Both the position numbers and the translations under genes were made by a program. Under the pieces are notes generated by a model. It worked only from the letters and a program-made list of their open reading frames with translations. It made no database searches and was not told the origin of the DNA. A DNA stretch of 27,339 nucleotides. Source: CAZOWW01 sp964583765 (GTDB lineage: Bacteria; Actinomycetota; Actinomycetes; Actinomycetales; Kineosporiaceae). The DNA is taken from NCBI GenBank assembly GCA_964583765.1, contig CAZOWW010000083.1, positions 1-27,339 of the forward strand, written 5' to 3'. Below, in pieces: positions 1-7,106 of this stretch; positions within the stretch are counted from its first letter, which is position 1, and every line of letters begins with the position of its first letter.

Positions 1-246
1 CCCGGCAACTACGGCACAAACCGCTCAATCCCACGTGCGAAGGACAGGTCTAGCCTCGGCACACGAGGTGATCCCCTCGTCCGGACCCGGCTGCGCCGAG
101 ATACCGTGACCGTGCCACAGCGCCGTGGGACCCACGACCACGCCTTGTTCCCCCTTTAGGGGTGAACGGCGTCTCCACCCCGCCGTGCCCGGCAGTATGT
201 GGCCAGTACGTCGCAGTGCCGCGCTCCCGTCGCCTTGGAGGCATCC
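1..246. other. Upstream region of nfnA, no gene seen
   Basis: No open frame here looks coding; the long minus-strand frame that crosses it is the antisense of the reductase gene. A TAGCCT hexamer at 51-56 resembles an actinobacterial -10 element but has no convincing -35 partner. Two small inverted repeats lie closer to the gene: CCCC-TTTA-GGGG at 151-162, and ACGGCG/CGCCGT at 166-171 and 181-186. They may fold in the leader of the mRNA, but I see no known riboswitch. The gene upstream of the window is not visible. Confidence 0.4.
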
Positions 247-1098
247 ATGTTTCCCATCCGCGGCACGACCCGGCTGGCCCCCACGGTCACCCGGCTCGTC
301 GTCGAGGCTCCTCGCATCGCCCGGATCCGCAAGCCAGGCCAGTTCGTCATCGTCCGGCTGGGCGAGGGCGCCGAGCGCATCCCGCTCACCATCGCGGACG
401 CCGACCCCGACGCCGGCACGATCACCCTGGTCGTCCAGCGGGTCGGTAACAGCACCGCCGACCTGGTGGCGCTCGAGGTGGGCCAGGCGCTGCAGGACGT
501 GGCCGGGCCGCTGGGCAAGCCGACCGACCTGATCGAGCGGGGACGCGCGGTGTGCGTCGGCGGCGGGGTCGGTACCGCGGTGGTCCACCCGATCGCGCAG
601 GCACTGTCCGCAGCCGGGATCGAGGTCACGTCGGTGATCGGCGGCCGGTCCCGGGAATGGGTGATCTACGAGGATGAGCTGCGGGCCGTCGGCGAGGTCG
701 TCGTCTGCACCGACGACGGCAGTCACGGCCGCAAGGGATTCGTCACCGAGGCGCTGTCGGAGCTGTGCGCCGCCGGTGGCCTGGACGCCGTCTACGCGGT
801 CGGTCCCGTGCCGATGATGCGGGCTTGCGCCGAGGTCACCCGTCCCTACGGCATCCCAACCACGGTGTCCCTGAACTCGATCATGGTGGACGGCACCGGC
901 ATGTGCGGAGGCTGCCGGGTCAGCGTGGACGGGACCAACCAGTACGCCTGCGTCGACGGACCCGAGTTCGACGCCCATCAGGTGGACTTCGCGCTGCTCG
1001 CCGACCGGCTCACCACCTATCGCGAGTTCGAGCAGCGGTCGGCCGTTCCGGCGGCTCCCGCCGCCGGAACCGCACGATGCGCGGCGGAGGTGCGCTGA
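247..1098 (+). CDS. NfnA-type ferredoxin-NAD(P)+ reductase subunit (sulfide/dihydroorotate dehydrogenase-like FAD/NAD-binding protein)
   Basis: The product (283 aa) has the layout of the FAD/NAD(P)-binding reductase family that includes NfnA, SudB and PyrK. An N-terminal FAD-binding barrel contains RIPLTIAD. It is followed by a nucleotide-binding fold containing GGGVGTAVVHPIAQAL, and a C-terminal iron-sulfur motif VDGTGMCGGCRVSVDG...YACVDGPEFD. That motif offers three Cys plus a nearby Asp; Nfn enzymes are known for a [2Fe-2S] cluster with unusual ligands. GGAGG sits six bases before the ATG at 247, which decides the start over the earlier in-frame codon at 199. The stop overlaps the next start by one base (TGATG), so the two subunits are probably translationally coupled. 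Expected role: the smaller subunit of a cytoplasmic NADH-dependent ferredoxin:NADP+ oxidoreductase. A sulfide dehydrogenase role cannot be excluded from sequence. Confidence 0.88.
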   Translation: MFPIRGTTRLAPTVTRLVVEAPRIARIRKPGQFVIVRLGEGAERIPLTIADADPDAGTITLVVQRVGNSTADLVALEVGQALQDVAGPLGKPTDLIERGRAVCVGGGVGTAVVHPIAQALSAAGIEVTSVIGGRSREWVIYEDELRAVGEVVVCTDDGSHGRKGFVTEALSELCAAGGLDAVYAVGPVPMMRACAEVTRPYGIPTTVSLNSIMVDGTGMCGGCRVSVDGTNQYACVDGPEFDAHQVDFALLADRLTTYREFEQRSAVPAAPAAGTARCAAEVR

Positions 1099-2675
1099 TG
1101 GACGCGATGACGCAGGACGACCGGGCGGGCGAGGACGGCTCCGCGCCGGAACGGAGGGGTACGGACGGCGCACCCACCGCGCGACCGCATGCCCACGGCG
1201 CGGGCCGCGAGCGCCGGACCGCCCGGGGCGGGCTCTCCACCAAGGAACGCATGGCCATCGACCGCCAGTCGATGCCGGCCCAGGACGCCCACGACCGCGC
1301 GGCCAACTTCGGCGAGGTCAACCTCGGGTTCACCGAGCAGCTGGCGATGCTCGAGGCCCAGCGTTGTCTGCTCTGCAAGAAGCCCACCTGCATCGAGGGC
1401 TGCCCGGTGCGGGTGAACATCCCGCAGTTCATCGAGCTCCTCGCCCGGGGGGATCTGGCCGCCGCGGCGAGCTCGCTGCTGTCGGACAACGCGCTGCCCT
1501 GCGTCACCGGCCGGGTGTGTCCCCAGGAGTCGCAGTGCGAGGGCGTCTGCCTGCGGGGACGGACCCTGCGGGGGGTCCCCGGGGAGCCGGTGGCCATCGG
1601 TCACCTCGAGCGGTTCGTCGCCGACTGGGCCCTGGAGCACGCGGATCAGCTGAACGGGGTCATGCCGGAGCCGTCGGGCCGTTCGGTGGCCGTCGTGGGC
1701 TCGGGCCCGGGCGGTCTCACCGCCGCCGGCGAGCTGGCCCGGCGCGGTCACCAGGTGACCATCTTCGAGGCGTTCCACGCGGCCGGCGGGGTGCTCGTGT
1801 ACGGGATCCCCGAGTTCCGCCTGCCCAAGGAGATCGTCCAGGTCGAGATCGACCGCCTGGTGCAGCTCGGCGTGGAGATCCGCCCCAACTCGATCGTCGG
1901 GCGCACGTACACCCTGGCCGAACTGCGCGAGGAGTTCGACGCGGTCTTCGTGGCCGTCGGCGCCGGCCTGCCGGTGTTCATGAACCTGCCCGGGGAGAAC
2001 CTCAAGGGCGTCTACTCGGCCAACGAGTACCTCACCCGGGTGAATCTCATGGGCGCGCACCGGCCCGATGCGCGGACGCCGGTCCTGACCGGCAAGCGGG
2101 TGGCGGTGGTCGGCGGCGGCAATGTCGCGATGGACGCCGTGCGCACCGCCCGCAGGCTCGGCGCCGAGGACGCCGTGATCGTCTACCGGCGTTCGCGCGA
2201 CGAGTTGCCGGCCCGCCTGGAGGAGGTGCACCACGCCGAGGAGGAGGGCGTGCGCTTCCAGTTCCTCACCGCGCCGCTGGAGGTGCTCGGTGACGAGACG
2301 GGCTGGGTGCAGGGACTGCGTTGCGCCCGCATGGAACTCGGCGAGCCCGACGAGTCCGGGCGGCGGCGTCCGGTGACCGTGCCGGGTTCGGAGTTCGTCG
2401 TGGACGCCGATCTGGTCGTCGTCGCGATCGGCACCCGGGCCAATCCCCTGCTCACCCAGGCATCCCCGGATCTGCCCGTCAACCGCTGGGGTTACCTGGT
2501 GGCCGACGAGGACGGCCGGTCCGCCCTGCCCGGGGTCTTCGCCGGGGGCGACATCGTCCGCGGGGCCGCCACGGTGATCCTCGCCATGGGCGACGGCAAG
2601 CGAGCGGCCGCGGCCATCGACGAGTACCTGCGCGGACTGCCCGCAGCTGCCCCGGTGACCGCCGACGCCGGCTGA
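1098..2675 (+). CDS. NfnB-type NADPH-dependent glutamate synthase small-subunit-like oxidoreductase
   Basis: The 525-residue product belongs to the GltD/NfnB/SudA family. Two cysteine clusters near the N-terminus (CLLCKKPTCIEGCP and CVTGRVCPQESQCEGVC) fit the two [4Fe-4S] clusters of this family. A first Rossmann motif GSGPGGLTAAGELARRG binds FAD, a second VVGGGNVAMDAVRTARRLG binds NAD(P)H, and a C-terminal GVFAGGDIVRGAATVILAMG closes the FAD site. It starts on the last base of the preceding reductase gene and ends just before a strong terminator, so the two form one transcription unit. No large glutamate synthase subunit is nearby, which favours an Nfn-like role over glutamate synthesis. The first ~45 residues, rich in Asp, Arg, Gly and Pro, are an extension before the usual LSTKERMAIDRQSMP start region. 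A later start is possible, but I see no better one. Confidence 0.88.
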   Translation: MDAMTQDDRAGEDGSAPERRGTDGAPTARPHAHGAGRERRTARGGLSTKERMAIDRQSMPAQDAHDRAANFGEVNLGFTEQLAMLEAQRCLLCKKPTCIEGCPVRVNIPQFIELLARGDLAAAASSLLSDNALPCVTGRVCPQESQCEGVCLRGRTLRGVPGEPVAIGHLERFVADWALEHADQLNGVMPEPSGRSVAVVGSGPGGLTAAGELARRGHQVTIFEAFHAAGGVLVYGIPEFRLPKEIVQVEIDRLVQLGVEIRPNSIVGRTYTLAELREEFDAVFVAVGAGLPVFMNLPGENLKGVYSANEYLTRVNLMGAHRPDARTPVLTGKRVAVVGGGNVAMDAVRTARRLGAEDAVIVYRRSRDELPARLEEVHHAEEEGVRFQFLTAPLEVLGDETGWVQGLRCARMELGEPDESGRRRPVTVPGSEFVVDADLVVVAIGTRANPLLTQASPDLPVNRWGYLVADEDGRSALPGVFAGGDIVRGAATVILAMGDGKRAAAAIDEYLRGLPAAAPVTADAG

Positions 2676-2710
2676 GCCGGAAGCCGCTGCCGCCCCCGTC
2701 GTCGTCACCG

Positions 2711-2749
2711 AGCGTCCCGTCCCACCCTCCGTCGGTGGGGCGGGACGCT
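2711..2749 (+). terminator. Strong intrinsic-type hairpin after nfnAB
   Basis: A 16-bp stem (arms 2711-2726 and 2734-2749, with one G-U pair in RNA) and a 7-base loop begins 36 bases after the nfnB stop. No T tract follows, as is common in high-GC actinomycetes. It ends the nfnAB unit and separates it from the lysozyme-like gene. Confidence 0.8.
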
Positions 2750-2981
2750 GTCGTCCGGGTGAGCGCGGCCCCCCTGCGGAGCGCATCGTGCTCGGGGTCC
2801 ACTCCTTCGCCGATGCGGATTCGGGCGAGTGCCACCGACAGTTCTGGTGTCCCTGTCCCCTACCCAGGGAGGCCGATCCGCCGCAGGCACGCGTCCACCC
2901 TCCGGACCCGGCCGACGTCTCACCTCCGTGCCGTCCGCCGGCTGCTCCGGAATTCCTCGACCGGAGACCAGGCGATCCCCC

Positions 2982-4178
2982 ATGCCAGAGTTCCCGATCC
3001 CCGAACGTCCCAGCACCGGTACCGTCCCCGTCGGAGTCGAGTCCTGCGACCCCGAGTCCCCTGATCCACACTTACCCGGCTCCCGTTCGCGGGAGGCCCA
3101 GTCATCGCACGGTGTGCCCTCACCGGGCGTCCCGCAGCCCTGCGCTGTGTCCGAAGAGGGTTCCGGATCGTCGGAGCTCTCCACGTCGGTACCGCCACGC
3201 CCACCCGTGGGCAGTTGGGGCCCCGGCACCGTGCGACCCCTGCCCGTCCACCCGGCCAGGACCGGGTTCGTGCAGGGCCTACTCTCCGGGAGCGTACGGA
3301 CGTCCCGGGGCGACGAGGCACGACCGGCGAACGCCGCGCGCCGGATCGCTCCCACCTACTGGCGGGAACGGTGGGGTGCGTTCGCGACGGCCGGTGCGAT
3401 GCCGTTGGCCATCGGCCTCGGCCTGCTCGGCGCGGACGTGAGCGGCGCCTCCGGCGGCCTCACACCCACCGTCGCCGAACCGCAGCACCCCTCGTCGGAG
3501 TCCGGGGCAGGACTGGGCTTCTTCTCGCCGAGCGACGAGGCGGTCAGTCGGTGCGTCCGTGCCGGCTGGGCCGCCGGCTTCCCCGTCGGCAAGCCCCTGG
3601 TGACCGCGGTGGCGGTCGCCCTCGCCGAGTCCCGGTGCAACCCGACCGCCCGCGGGACCAACACGGTCAGCGTGCGCTGCCCCGAGGGCTCGATCGACCG
3701 CGGCCTGTGGCAGATCAACAGCTGTTACCACGAGGAGGTGAACGATCACTGCGCCTACCAGGTGCAGTGCAACGCGGACGCGGCGTTCGTCATCTCGCAC
3801 CGCGGCCTCTACTGGAAGCCCTGGTCGACGTTCAAGAACGGCCAGTACCAGCGCTACGTCACCATGGCGACCAACGCCGTGGCCGAACTCTGCCCGCAGG
3901 GCCAGTGCTCCACCGGCCACGTCGGACTGGTCGTCGCCGGCCGGTACGTCAACGTCCGCACCGGTCCCGGACGGCGGTACGAGCTCGTCACGCGTTCCTC
4001 GACGGGGCACCGCGTGCGGTTGCTCTGCTGGACGAGCGGTCAGTACGTCGGCGAGGGTCGCTGGCCCTCCCACCTGTGGGACCGGATCGTGGACGACGTG
4101 ACCGGGAAGACCGGTTACGCCACGGACTCCTGGATCCGGACCCCCGGTGAGGTACAGCGGATCCTGCCCCGCTGCTGA
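2982..4178 (+). CDS. Secreted or membrane-anchored lysozyme/transglycosylase-like protein with SH3-like C-terminal domain
   Basis: From the ATG at 2982 the product has 398 residues. About 130 residues rich in Pro and Ser lead to a hydrophobic segment (~130-152, GAMPLAIGLGLLGADVSG) that should be a signal or anchor. A lysozyme/SLT-like domain spans ~186-300, with VALAESRCNPTA (candidate catalytic Glu), DRGLWQINSCYHEEV and WKPWSTFKNGQY. A C-terminal SH3-like stretch (~313-389) contains YVNVRTGPGRRYELV and GYATDSWI. Several Cys pairs suggest disulfides outside the cell. The family cleaves peptidoglycan, so wall remodelling is likely. The start is uncertain: GTG 2829 and GTG 3270 are in frame, and third-position GC bias is weak before ~3200. 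The real protein may therefore begin near 3270, with a normal signal peptide. It lies alone between two terminators. Confidence 0.75.
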   Translation: MPEFPIPERPSTGTVPVGVESCDPESPDPHLPGSRSREAQSSHGVPSPGVPQPCAVSEEGSGSSELSTSVPPRPPVGSWGPGTVRPLPVHPARTGFVQGLLSGSVRTSRGDEARPANAARRIAPTYWRERWGAFATAGAMPLAIGLGLLGADVSGASGGLTPTVAEPQHPSSESGAGLGFFSPSDEAVSRCVRAGWAAGFPVGKPLVTAVAVALAESRCNPTARGTNTVSVRCPEGSIDRGLWQINSCYHEEVNDHCAYQVQCNADAAFVISHRGLYWKPWSTFKNGQYQRYVTMATNAVAELCPQGQCSTGHVGLVVAGRYVNVRTGPGRRYELVTRSSTGHRVRLLCWTSGQYVGEGRWPSHLWDRIVDDVTGKTGYATDSWIRTPGEVQRILPRC

Positions 4179-4200
4179 CCCGCACCGCGGGCAGGCACGG

Positions 4201-4244
4201 CAAGGAAGGCACTGCAGGCACTGTCAGGAAGGCACTGCGGGCAG
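4201..4244. repeat. Short direct repeats of GGCACTG
   Basis: The heptamer GGCACTG occurs three times within about 35 bases just after the lysozyme-like gene, twice as AAGGCACTGC. It sits directly before a terminator hairpin. It is probably a small slippage-type repeat, and no function is apparent. Confidence 0.5.
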
Positions 4245-4284
4245 GCCCCGACGGCACCGAAGGCTCACCCGGTGCCGTCGGGGC
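4245..4284 (+). terminator. 14-bp perfect hairpin after lysozyme-like gene
   Basis: Arms 4245-4258 and 4271-4284 (GCCCCGACGGCACC and its exact complement) enclose a 12-base loop, 67 bases after the stop codon. It insulates the copper operon promoter immediately downstream. Confidence 0.8.
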
Positions 4285-4309
4285 GCCGCGCGGCCGGTGG
4301 AGCGCAGGA

Positions 4310-4327
4310 ATACCCTGGCGGGGTACC
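4310..4327 (+). promoter_or_regulatory. Candidate CsoR operator
   Basis: The inverted repeat ATACCC-TGGC-GGGGTA at 4310-4325 closely matches operators described for CsoR repressors (TACCC arms facing GGGTA across a short G/C spacer). It lies 69 bases before the csoR start and may overlap the -10 region (TACCCT). Autoregulation by copper is inferred. Confidence 0.72.
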
Positions 4328-4394
4328 AGGGCAGTTCACGTCCCGGCCCAGTGTCGATCACCTGCGAGCCGACCACCCGCGACCGGAGGTACCC

Positions 4395-4676
4395 ATGGAC
4401 GGCCGGCAGCCTCGCCGGGACGAGATCCTCACCCGGCTGCGCCGCATCGAAGGTCAGGTGCGCGGGCTGCAGCGGATGATCGAGGAGGACACCTACTGCC
4501 TCGACGTCCTCACCCAGGTGGCGGCCGCGACGAAGGCACTGCAGATGGTCGCGGTCACCCTGGTCGAGGACCATCTCACGACCTGTGTCGCCGAGGCGGT
4601 CCGCGAGGGCGGCGAGACGGCCGAGGCGAAGGTGCACGAGGTGAGCCAGGCCATCGCCCGCCTGGTGCGTTCCTGA
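4395..4676 (+). CDS. csoR: CsoR-family copper-sensing transcriptional repressor
   Basis: The 93-residue all-helical product carries the family core RLRRIEGQVRGLQRMIEEDTYC. Its Cu(I) site is complete: Cys35, His60 and Cys64, in the Cys...His-x3-Cys arrangement of Mycobacterium tuberculosis CsoR (C36/H61/C65). Apo-CsoR binds operator DNA, and Cu(I) releases it. GGAGG stands six bases before ATG 4395, which rules out the longer in-frame start at 4272. A matching operator lies upstream and a copper chaperone gene follows 61 bases later, so this is a copper homeostasis operon. The related formaldehyde sensor FrmR and nickel sensor RcnR differ in ligand pattern, and the present triad plus CopZ partner favour copper. 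No CopA ATPase is visible in the window. Confidence 0.9.
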   Translation: MDGRQPRRDEILTRLRRIEGQVRGLQRMIEEDTYCLDVLTQVAAATKALQMVAVTLVEDHLTTCVAEAVREGGETAEAKVHEVSQAIARLVRS

Positions 4677-4737
4677 CCGTGACGCGGCGGGGAGCGGGTC
4701 CCCTGCCGCGTGCGAGCGAACCCCGAGGAGAACGACT

Positions 4738-4950
4738 GTGACCACCACCTACACCGTCACCGGACTGACCTGTGGACACTGCGTCGCATCGGTCACCGAA
4801 GAGGTCGGCCGGCTGCCGCAGGTCACCGAGGTGACGGTCGACCTGGTGCCCGGAGGACTCTCCACGATGACCGTCCAGAGCCAGGCGCCGCTCGAGAAGG
4901 CGGCTGTCGCCGCGGCGGTCGATGAGGCCGGGTACGCGCTCGCGGACTGA
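4738..4950 (+). CDS. copZ: CopZ-like copper chaperone (heavy-metal-associated domain)
   Basis: A single 70-residue HMA domain. The metal loop GLTCGHC provides Cys12 and Cys15 of the CxxC motif, and the predicted ferredoxin-like pattern ends with DEAGYALAD. It would carry Cu(I) in the cytoplasm to a P-type ATPase or to CsoR. It starts at GTG 4738, eight bases after a GAGGAG ribosome binding site. It lies 61 bases downstream of csoR on the same strand, consistent with co-repression by CsoR. The length is typical for free chaperones rather than for a fragment of CopA. Metal choice is inferred from the CsoR partner. Confidence 0.88.
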   Translation: MTTTYTVTGLTCGHCVASVTEEVGRLPQVTEVTVDLVPGGLSTMTVQSQAPLEKAAVAAAVDEAGYALAD

Positions 4951-5015
4951 TCCGGGCACCCCGCACCGCGGAGCCGTTCGTCCGGTATGCGCCCGGACCT
5001 CACCGCGGAACCCGT

Positions 5016-5030
5016 CCGGGTGTCACCCGG
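5016..5030. promoter_or_regulatory. 15-bp palindrome after copZ
   Basis: CCGGGTG-T-CACCCGG is a perfect palindrome around one central base, 66 bases after the copZ stop. A looser pair of arms (TCCGGGC 4951-4957 and GCCCGGA 4991-4997) lies just before it. It could be the terminator of csoR-copZ or an operator for the small gene at 5194; the sequence does not decide. Confidence 0.4.
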
Positions 5031-5193
5031 GCGCCAGGACGGCCCCACGCAGTCACCGTCGAGCAGCTTCGGAGTCCTCGCGCACCTCCGGTGGCAGTCG
5101 AGCCCCCGGTCGATCAGGGCCTGCGCTCCTGGGACCGATACGGGGAAGGAAGCGGCCGGAAGCCCCGGCCACCCGGACCCAGAGGCAGGTGCC

Positions 5194-5358
5194 ATGGCGA
5201 GGGAACGCGACGACGCGGCGTCGGGCCGCGCGCCCGGCACCGGAACGACATGGTGCGTCGAGAGCCCGTGGTGCACCGAGAGCTCGGTGCTGGGCAGGGT
5301 CCTGGAACAGCTGCAGACCTCTGACCTCGACGCCTTCGCGACCCCGATCGAGGTGTAG
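5194..5358 (+). CDS. Small hypothetical peptide, 54 aa, leader-like sequence
   Basis: I do not recognise this gene, but it looks real. Of its 54 codons about 49 end in G or C, matching neighbouring genes. AGAGG lies eight bases before the ATG at 5194, and a hairpin follows 12 bases after the stop. The peptide starts polar and disordered (MARERDDAASGRAPGTGTT). It then carries two related Cys motifs, WCVES and WCTES, separated by one Pro. It ends in an amphipathic stretch, VLGRVLEQLQTSDLDAFATP, followed by IEV. The final part is reminiscent of leader or recognition segments of ribosomal peptides (Leu/Asp-rich), but here it is at the C-terminus. No modification enzyme is adjacent; the next operon holds a sigma/anti-sigma pair and an ABC transporter. 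It may be a secreted or processed peptide, a small regulator, or a precursor; no function is assigned. An in-frame ATG at 4987 would give 123 aa, but with poorer coding character. Confidence 0.62.
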   Translation: MARERDDAASGRAPGTGTTWCVESPWCTESSVLGRVLEQLQTSDLDAFATPIEV

Positions 5359-5370
5359 CCCGCCCGGCGT

Positions 5371-5389
5371 CCCGGTCCTGCGGACCGGG
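5371..5389 (+). terminator. Hairpin after the small peptide gene
   Basis: CCCGGTCC-TGC-GGACCGGG is a perfect 8-bp stem with a 3-base loop, 12 bases past the stop at 5358. It supports a separate short transcript for the peptide gene ahead of the sigma factor promoter. Confidence 0.65.
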
Positions 5390-5422
5390 CCTGCCGGATC
5401 TGATGCACCGGCCGGCTCCGGT

Positions 5423-5450
5423 TGTCACACTGAGGCCTCCGGCGGTGCTC
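5423..5450 (+). promoter_or_regulatory. Possible ECF-type promoter of the sigma factor operon
   Basis: TGTCACA at 5423-5429 resembles the -35 element of some ECF sigma promoters, and GCTC at 5447-5450 stands at roughly the -10 distance. It lies just before the sigma factor start. If right, the sigma factor may drive its own operon. This rests on short motifs only. Confidence 0.3.
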
Positions 5451-5457
5451 AGGGGGC

Positions 5458-6018
5458 GTGGACCTAGTGCAGGAATCGGGAACCGAGGCCTCCCGACGGC
5501 TGGCCGGACCCACGGGACCGGAGAACGGCGGGATCGGCGCGGTGCGCCCGGATCTCGAGCAGATCTTCCGCCGCGAGTACCCCCGGGTGCACGGCATCGC
5601 CCGACGCGTCCTGGGAGACGCACGGGCCGCCGAGGACGTCGCCCAGGACGTGTTCGTCGCGTTCGGCCGGAGCTCGGTCCCCGTGGGTGAGGCAGCCGGC
5701 TGGCTGGCCGTGGCCGCCTCGCACACCGCACTCAACCTCCTGCGCACCGAACGACGCCGTCGGGACCGCGAACGGCGCGCGGCTGCCGGCGAACACCTGC
5801 CGGACATCGCCGACCACGTGGTGCGGGCCACCGAGCGGGCGCGGGTGCGCCAGGTACTGGGACGCCTCCCCCGGCGCCAGGCGCTCGTGGTCCTGCTGCG
5901 ACACAGCGGGCTGAGCTACCAGGAGATCGCCGCCGCCACCGGGATGGCGGCCGGCGGCATCGGCACCACCCTGCGGCGTGCCGAGGCGGCCGCACGAAAG
6001 GAGTTGGAGCGGTCATGA
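5458..6018 (+). CDS. ECF-type RNA polymerase sigma factor
   Basis: The 186-residue product has only the sigma-70 regions 2 and 4 typical of the extracytoplasmic-function group. Region 2 lies around residues 35-95 (YPRVHGIARRVLGDARAAEDV, then AWLAVAASHTALNLLRTERRR). Region 4 lies around 125-185, with the helix-turn-helix LSYQEIAAATGMAAGGIGTTL. It directs RNA polymerase to a small regulon until held by its anti-sigma factor. The start at GTG 5458 follows a purine-rich AGGGGG; GTG 5470 is an alternative. Its last four bases (ATGA) overlap the start of the zinc-motif anti-sigma gene. Next come an ABC ATPase and permease, so the regulon probably includes this transporter. The signal it senses cannot be read from the sequence. 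Confidence 0.88.
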   Translation: MDLVQESGTEASRRLAGPTGPENGGIGAVRPDLEQIFRREYPRVHGIARRVLGDARAAEDVAQDVFVAFGRSSVPVGEAAGWLAVAASHTALNLLRTERRRRDRERRAAAGEHLPDIADHVVRATERARVRQVLGRLPRRQALVVLLRHSGLSYQEIAAATGMAAGGIGTTLRRAEAAARKELERS

Positions 6019-7106
6019 GACACCTGTCCGCGGGGACGGTGCAGCGCATCGTCGACGAGCCGCCGGCGGTCCGCGACACCGACCAGGACCATGCGGAGCA
6101 CTGCGACCGGTGCCGGGACCGGGTGACCAGGGCCCGGCAGGACCGAACGGTCCTGACCACACTGTGGCGACAGGACGACGTCCCGCCCACGGCGACCGAG
6201 GTGCAGGCCGCGTGGACCCGGCTCGCCACGCACGACCCGGCGGCGCCGCCGTCCCGGGCGGTGCCCGTGCCCCGGCGATCCCGGGGCCGCCGTCCCACGG
6301 CTCTCGTCCTGGGGACCGCGCTCGTCGCGGCCCTGGGATCCACCGCCGCGGCCACCAACTGGTTCCCCCTCTTCCAGCCCGACCGGGTACGTGCGGTCTC
6401 CCTCTCGGCCTCGGACCTGTCCGATCTGGGAGATCTCGCGGAGTACGGCACCCTCACCGCCCCCAGCAGCTGGCACCCGCGCACCGTGCCGGACGCCGTC
6501 GCCGCCCGGGCCGCGACCGGCCTGCCCGTGGTCACGCCGTCCTGGCTGCCCCGCGGGGTGAGCGGCCCGGTCCGCTACGCGGTGCTCCCCCGCGGAACCG
6601 CCTCCTTCCGGTTCTCCCTGGACCGGGCTGCCCGCGCCGCCGCGGCCCGAGGCCTGACGCTCCCTCCCGCGCCGCGGGGGGTCGACGGCAGCACGGTCAC
6701 GGTCTCCCTCGGGCCGGCGGTCGTCCAGACCTGGGGCGCGCGGGATGACGTGGTCCCGCTCATGATCCTCCGCCTGCCCAGCCCGACCCTGACCAGCGGG
6801 GACGTGCCGCTCGACACCCTGCGGTCCTACCTGCTGGCCCAACCCGGCCTGCCCGCGGACCTCGCGGACCAGCTCCGGCGGCTGCCCGCCGACGGGAGCA
6901 CCCTGCCCCTGCCCGTACCCAGCTCCGCCGCAGCGGTCTCCGCCACCACGCTCGACGGGGTTCCGGCCACCCTGGTCAAGCTGCGTGACGGGGCAGGCGC
7001 CGCGGTGGTCTGGATCCAGGAGAAGCGCCTGACGATCGTGCTGGGGCTGATCTCGTCCTCGGAGGCCCGTCGTCTCGGGACGGAGATCGTCGATGCCGAC
7101 CGCTGA
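6015..7106 (+). CDS. Membrane anti-sigma factor with ZAS zinc motif
   Basis: The 363-residue product has His26-x3-Cys30-x2-Cys33, the exact zinc signature of ZAS anti-sigma factors, in its cytoplasmic N-terminus. A single transmembrane helix follows at ~95-115 (TALVLGTALVAALGSTAAA). The remaining ~245 residues should be outside the cell, where they could sense an envelope signal. They contain no domain I recognise; a segment around ~270-355 ends in VVWIQEKRLTIVLGLISS. Overlap by ATGA with the sigma gene indicates coupled, roughly equimolar synthesis, as usual for sigma/anti-sigma pairs. The 3' end overlaps the ABC ATPase start by 14 bases. The extracellular part is larger than in simple ZAS proteins and is the likely sensor. 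Confidence 0.8.
   Translation: MRHLSAGTVQRIVDEPPAVRDTDQDHAEHCDRCRDRVTRARQDRTVLTTLWRQDDVPPTATEVQAAWTRLATHDPAAPPSRAVPVPRRSRGRRPTALVLGTALVAALGSTAAATNWFPLFQPDRVRAVSLSASDLSDLGDLAEYGTLTAPSSWHPRTVPDAVAARAATGLPVVTPSWLPRGVSGPVRYAVLPRGTASFRFSLDRAARAAAARGLTLPPAPRGVDGSTVTVSLGPAVVQTWGARDDVVPLMILRLPSPTLTSGDVPLDTLRSYLLAQPGLPADLADQLRRLPADGSTLPLPVPSSAAAVSATTLDGVPATLVKLRDGAGAAVVWIQEKRLTIVLGLISSSEARRLGTEIVDADR

Noticed and set aside
1017..3071. Minus-strand open frame of 684 codons
   Set aside because: Antisense of nfnB; Gly/His/Arg-rich with no family motif, and the plus strand is clearly coding.
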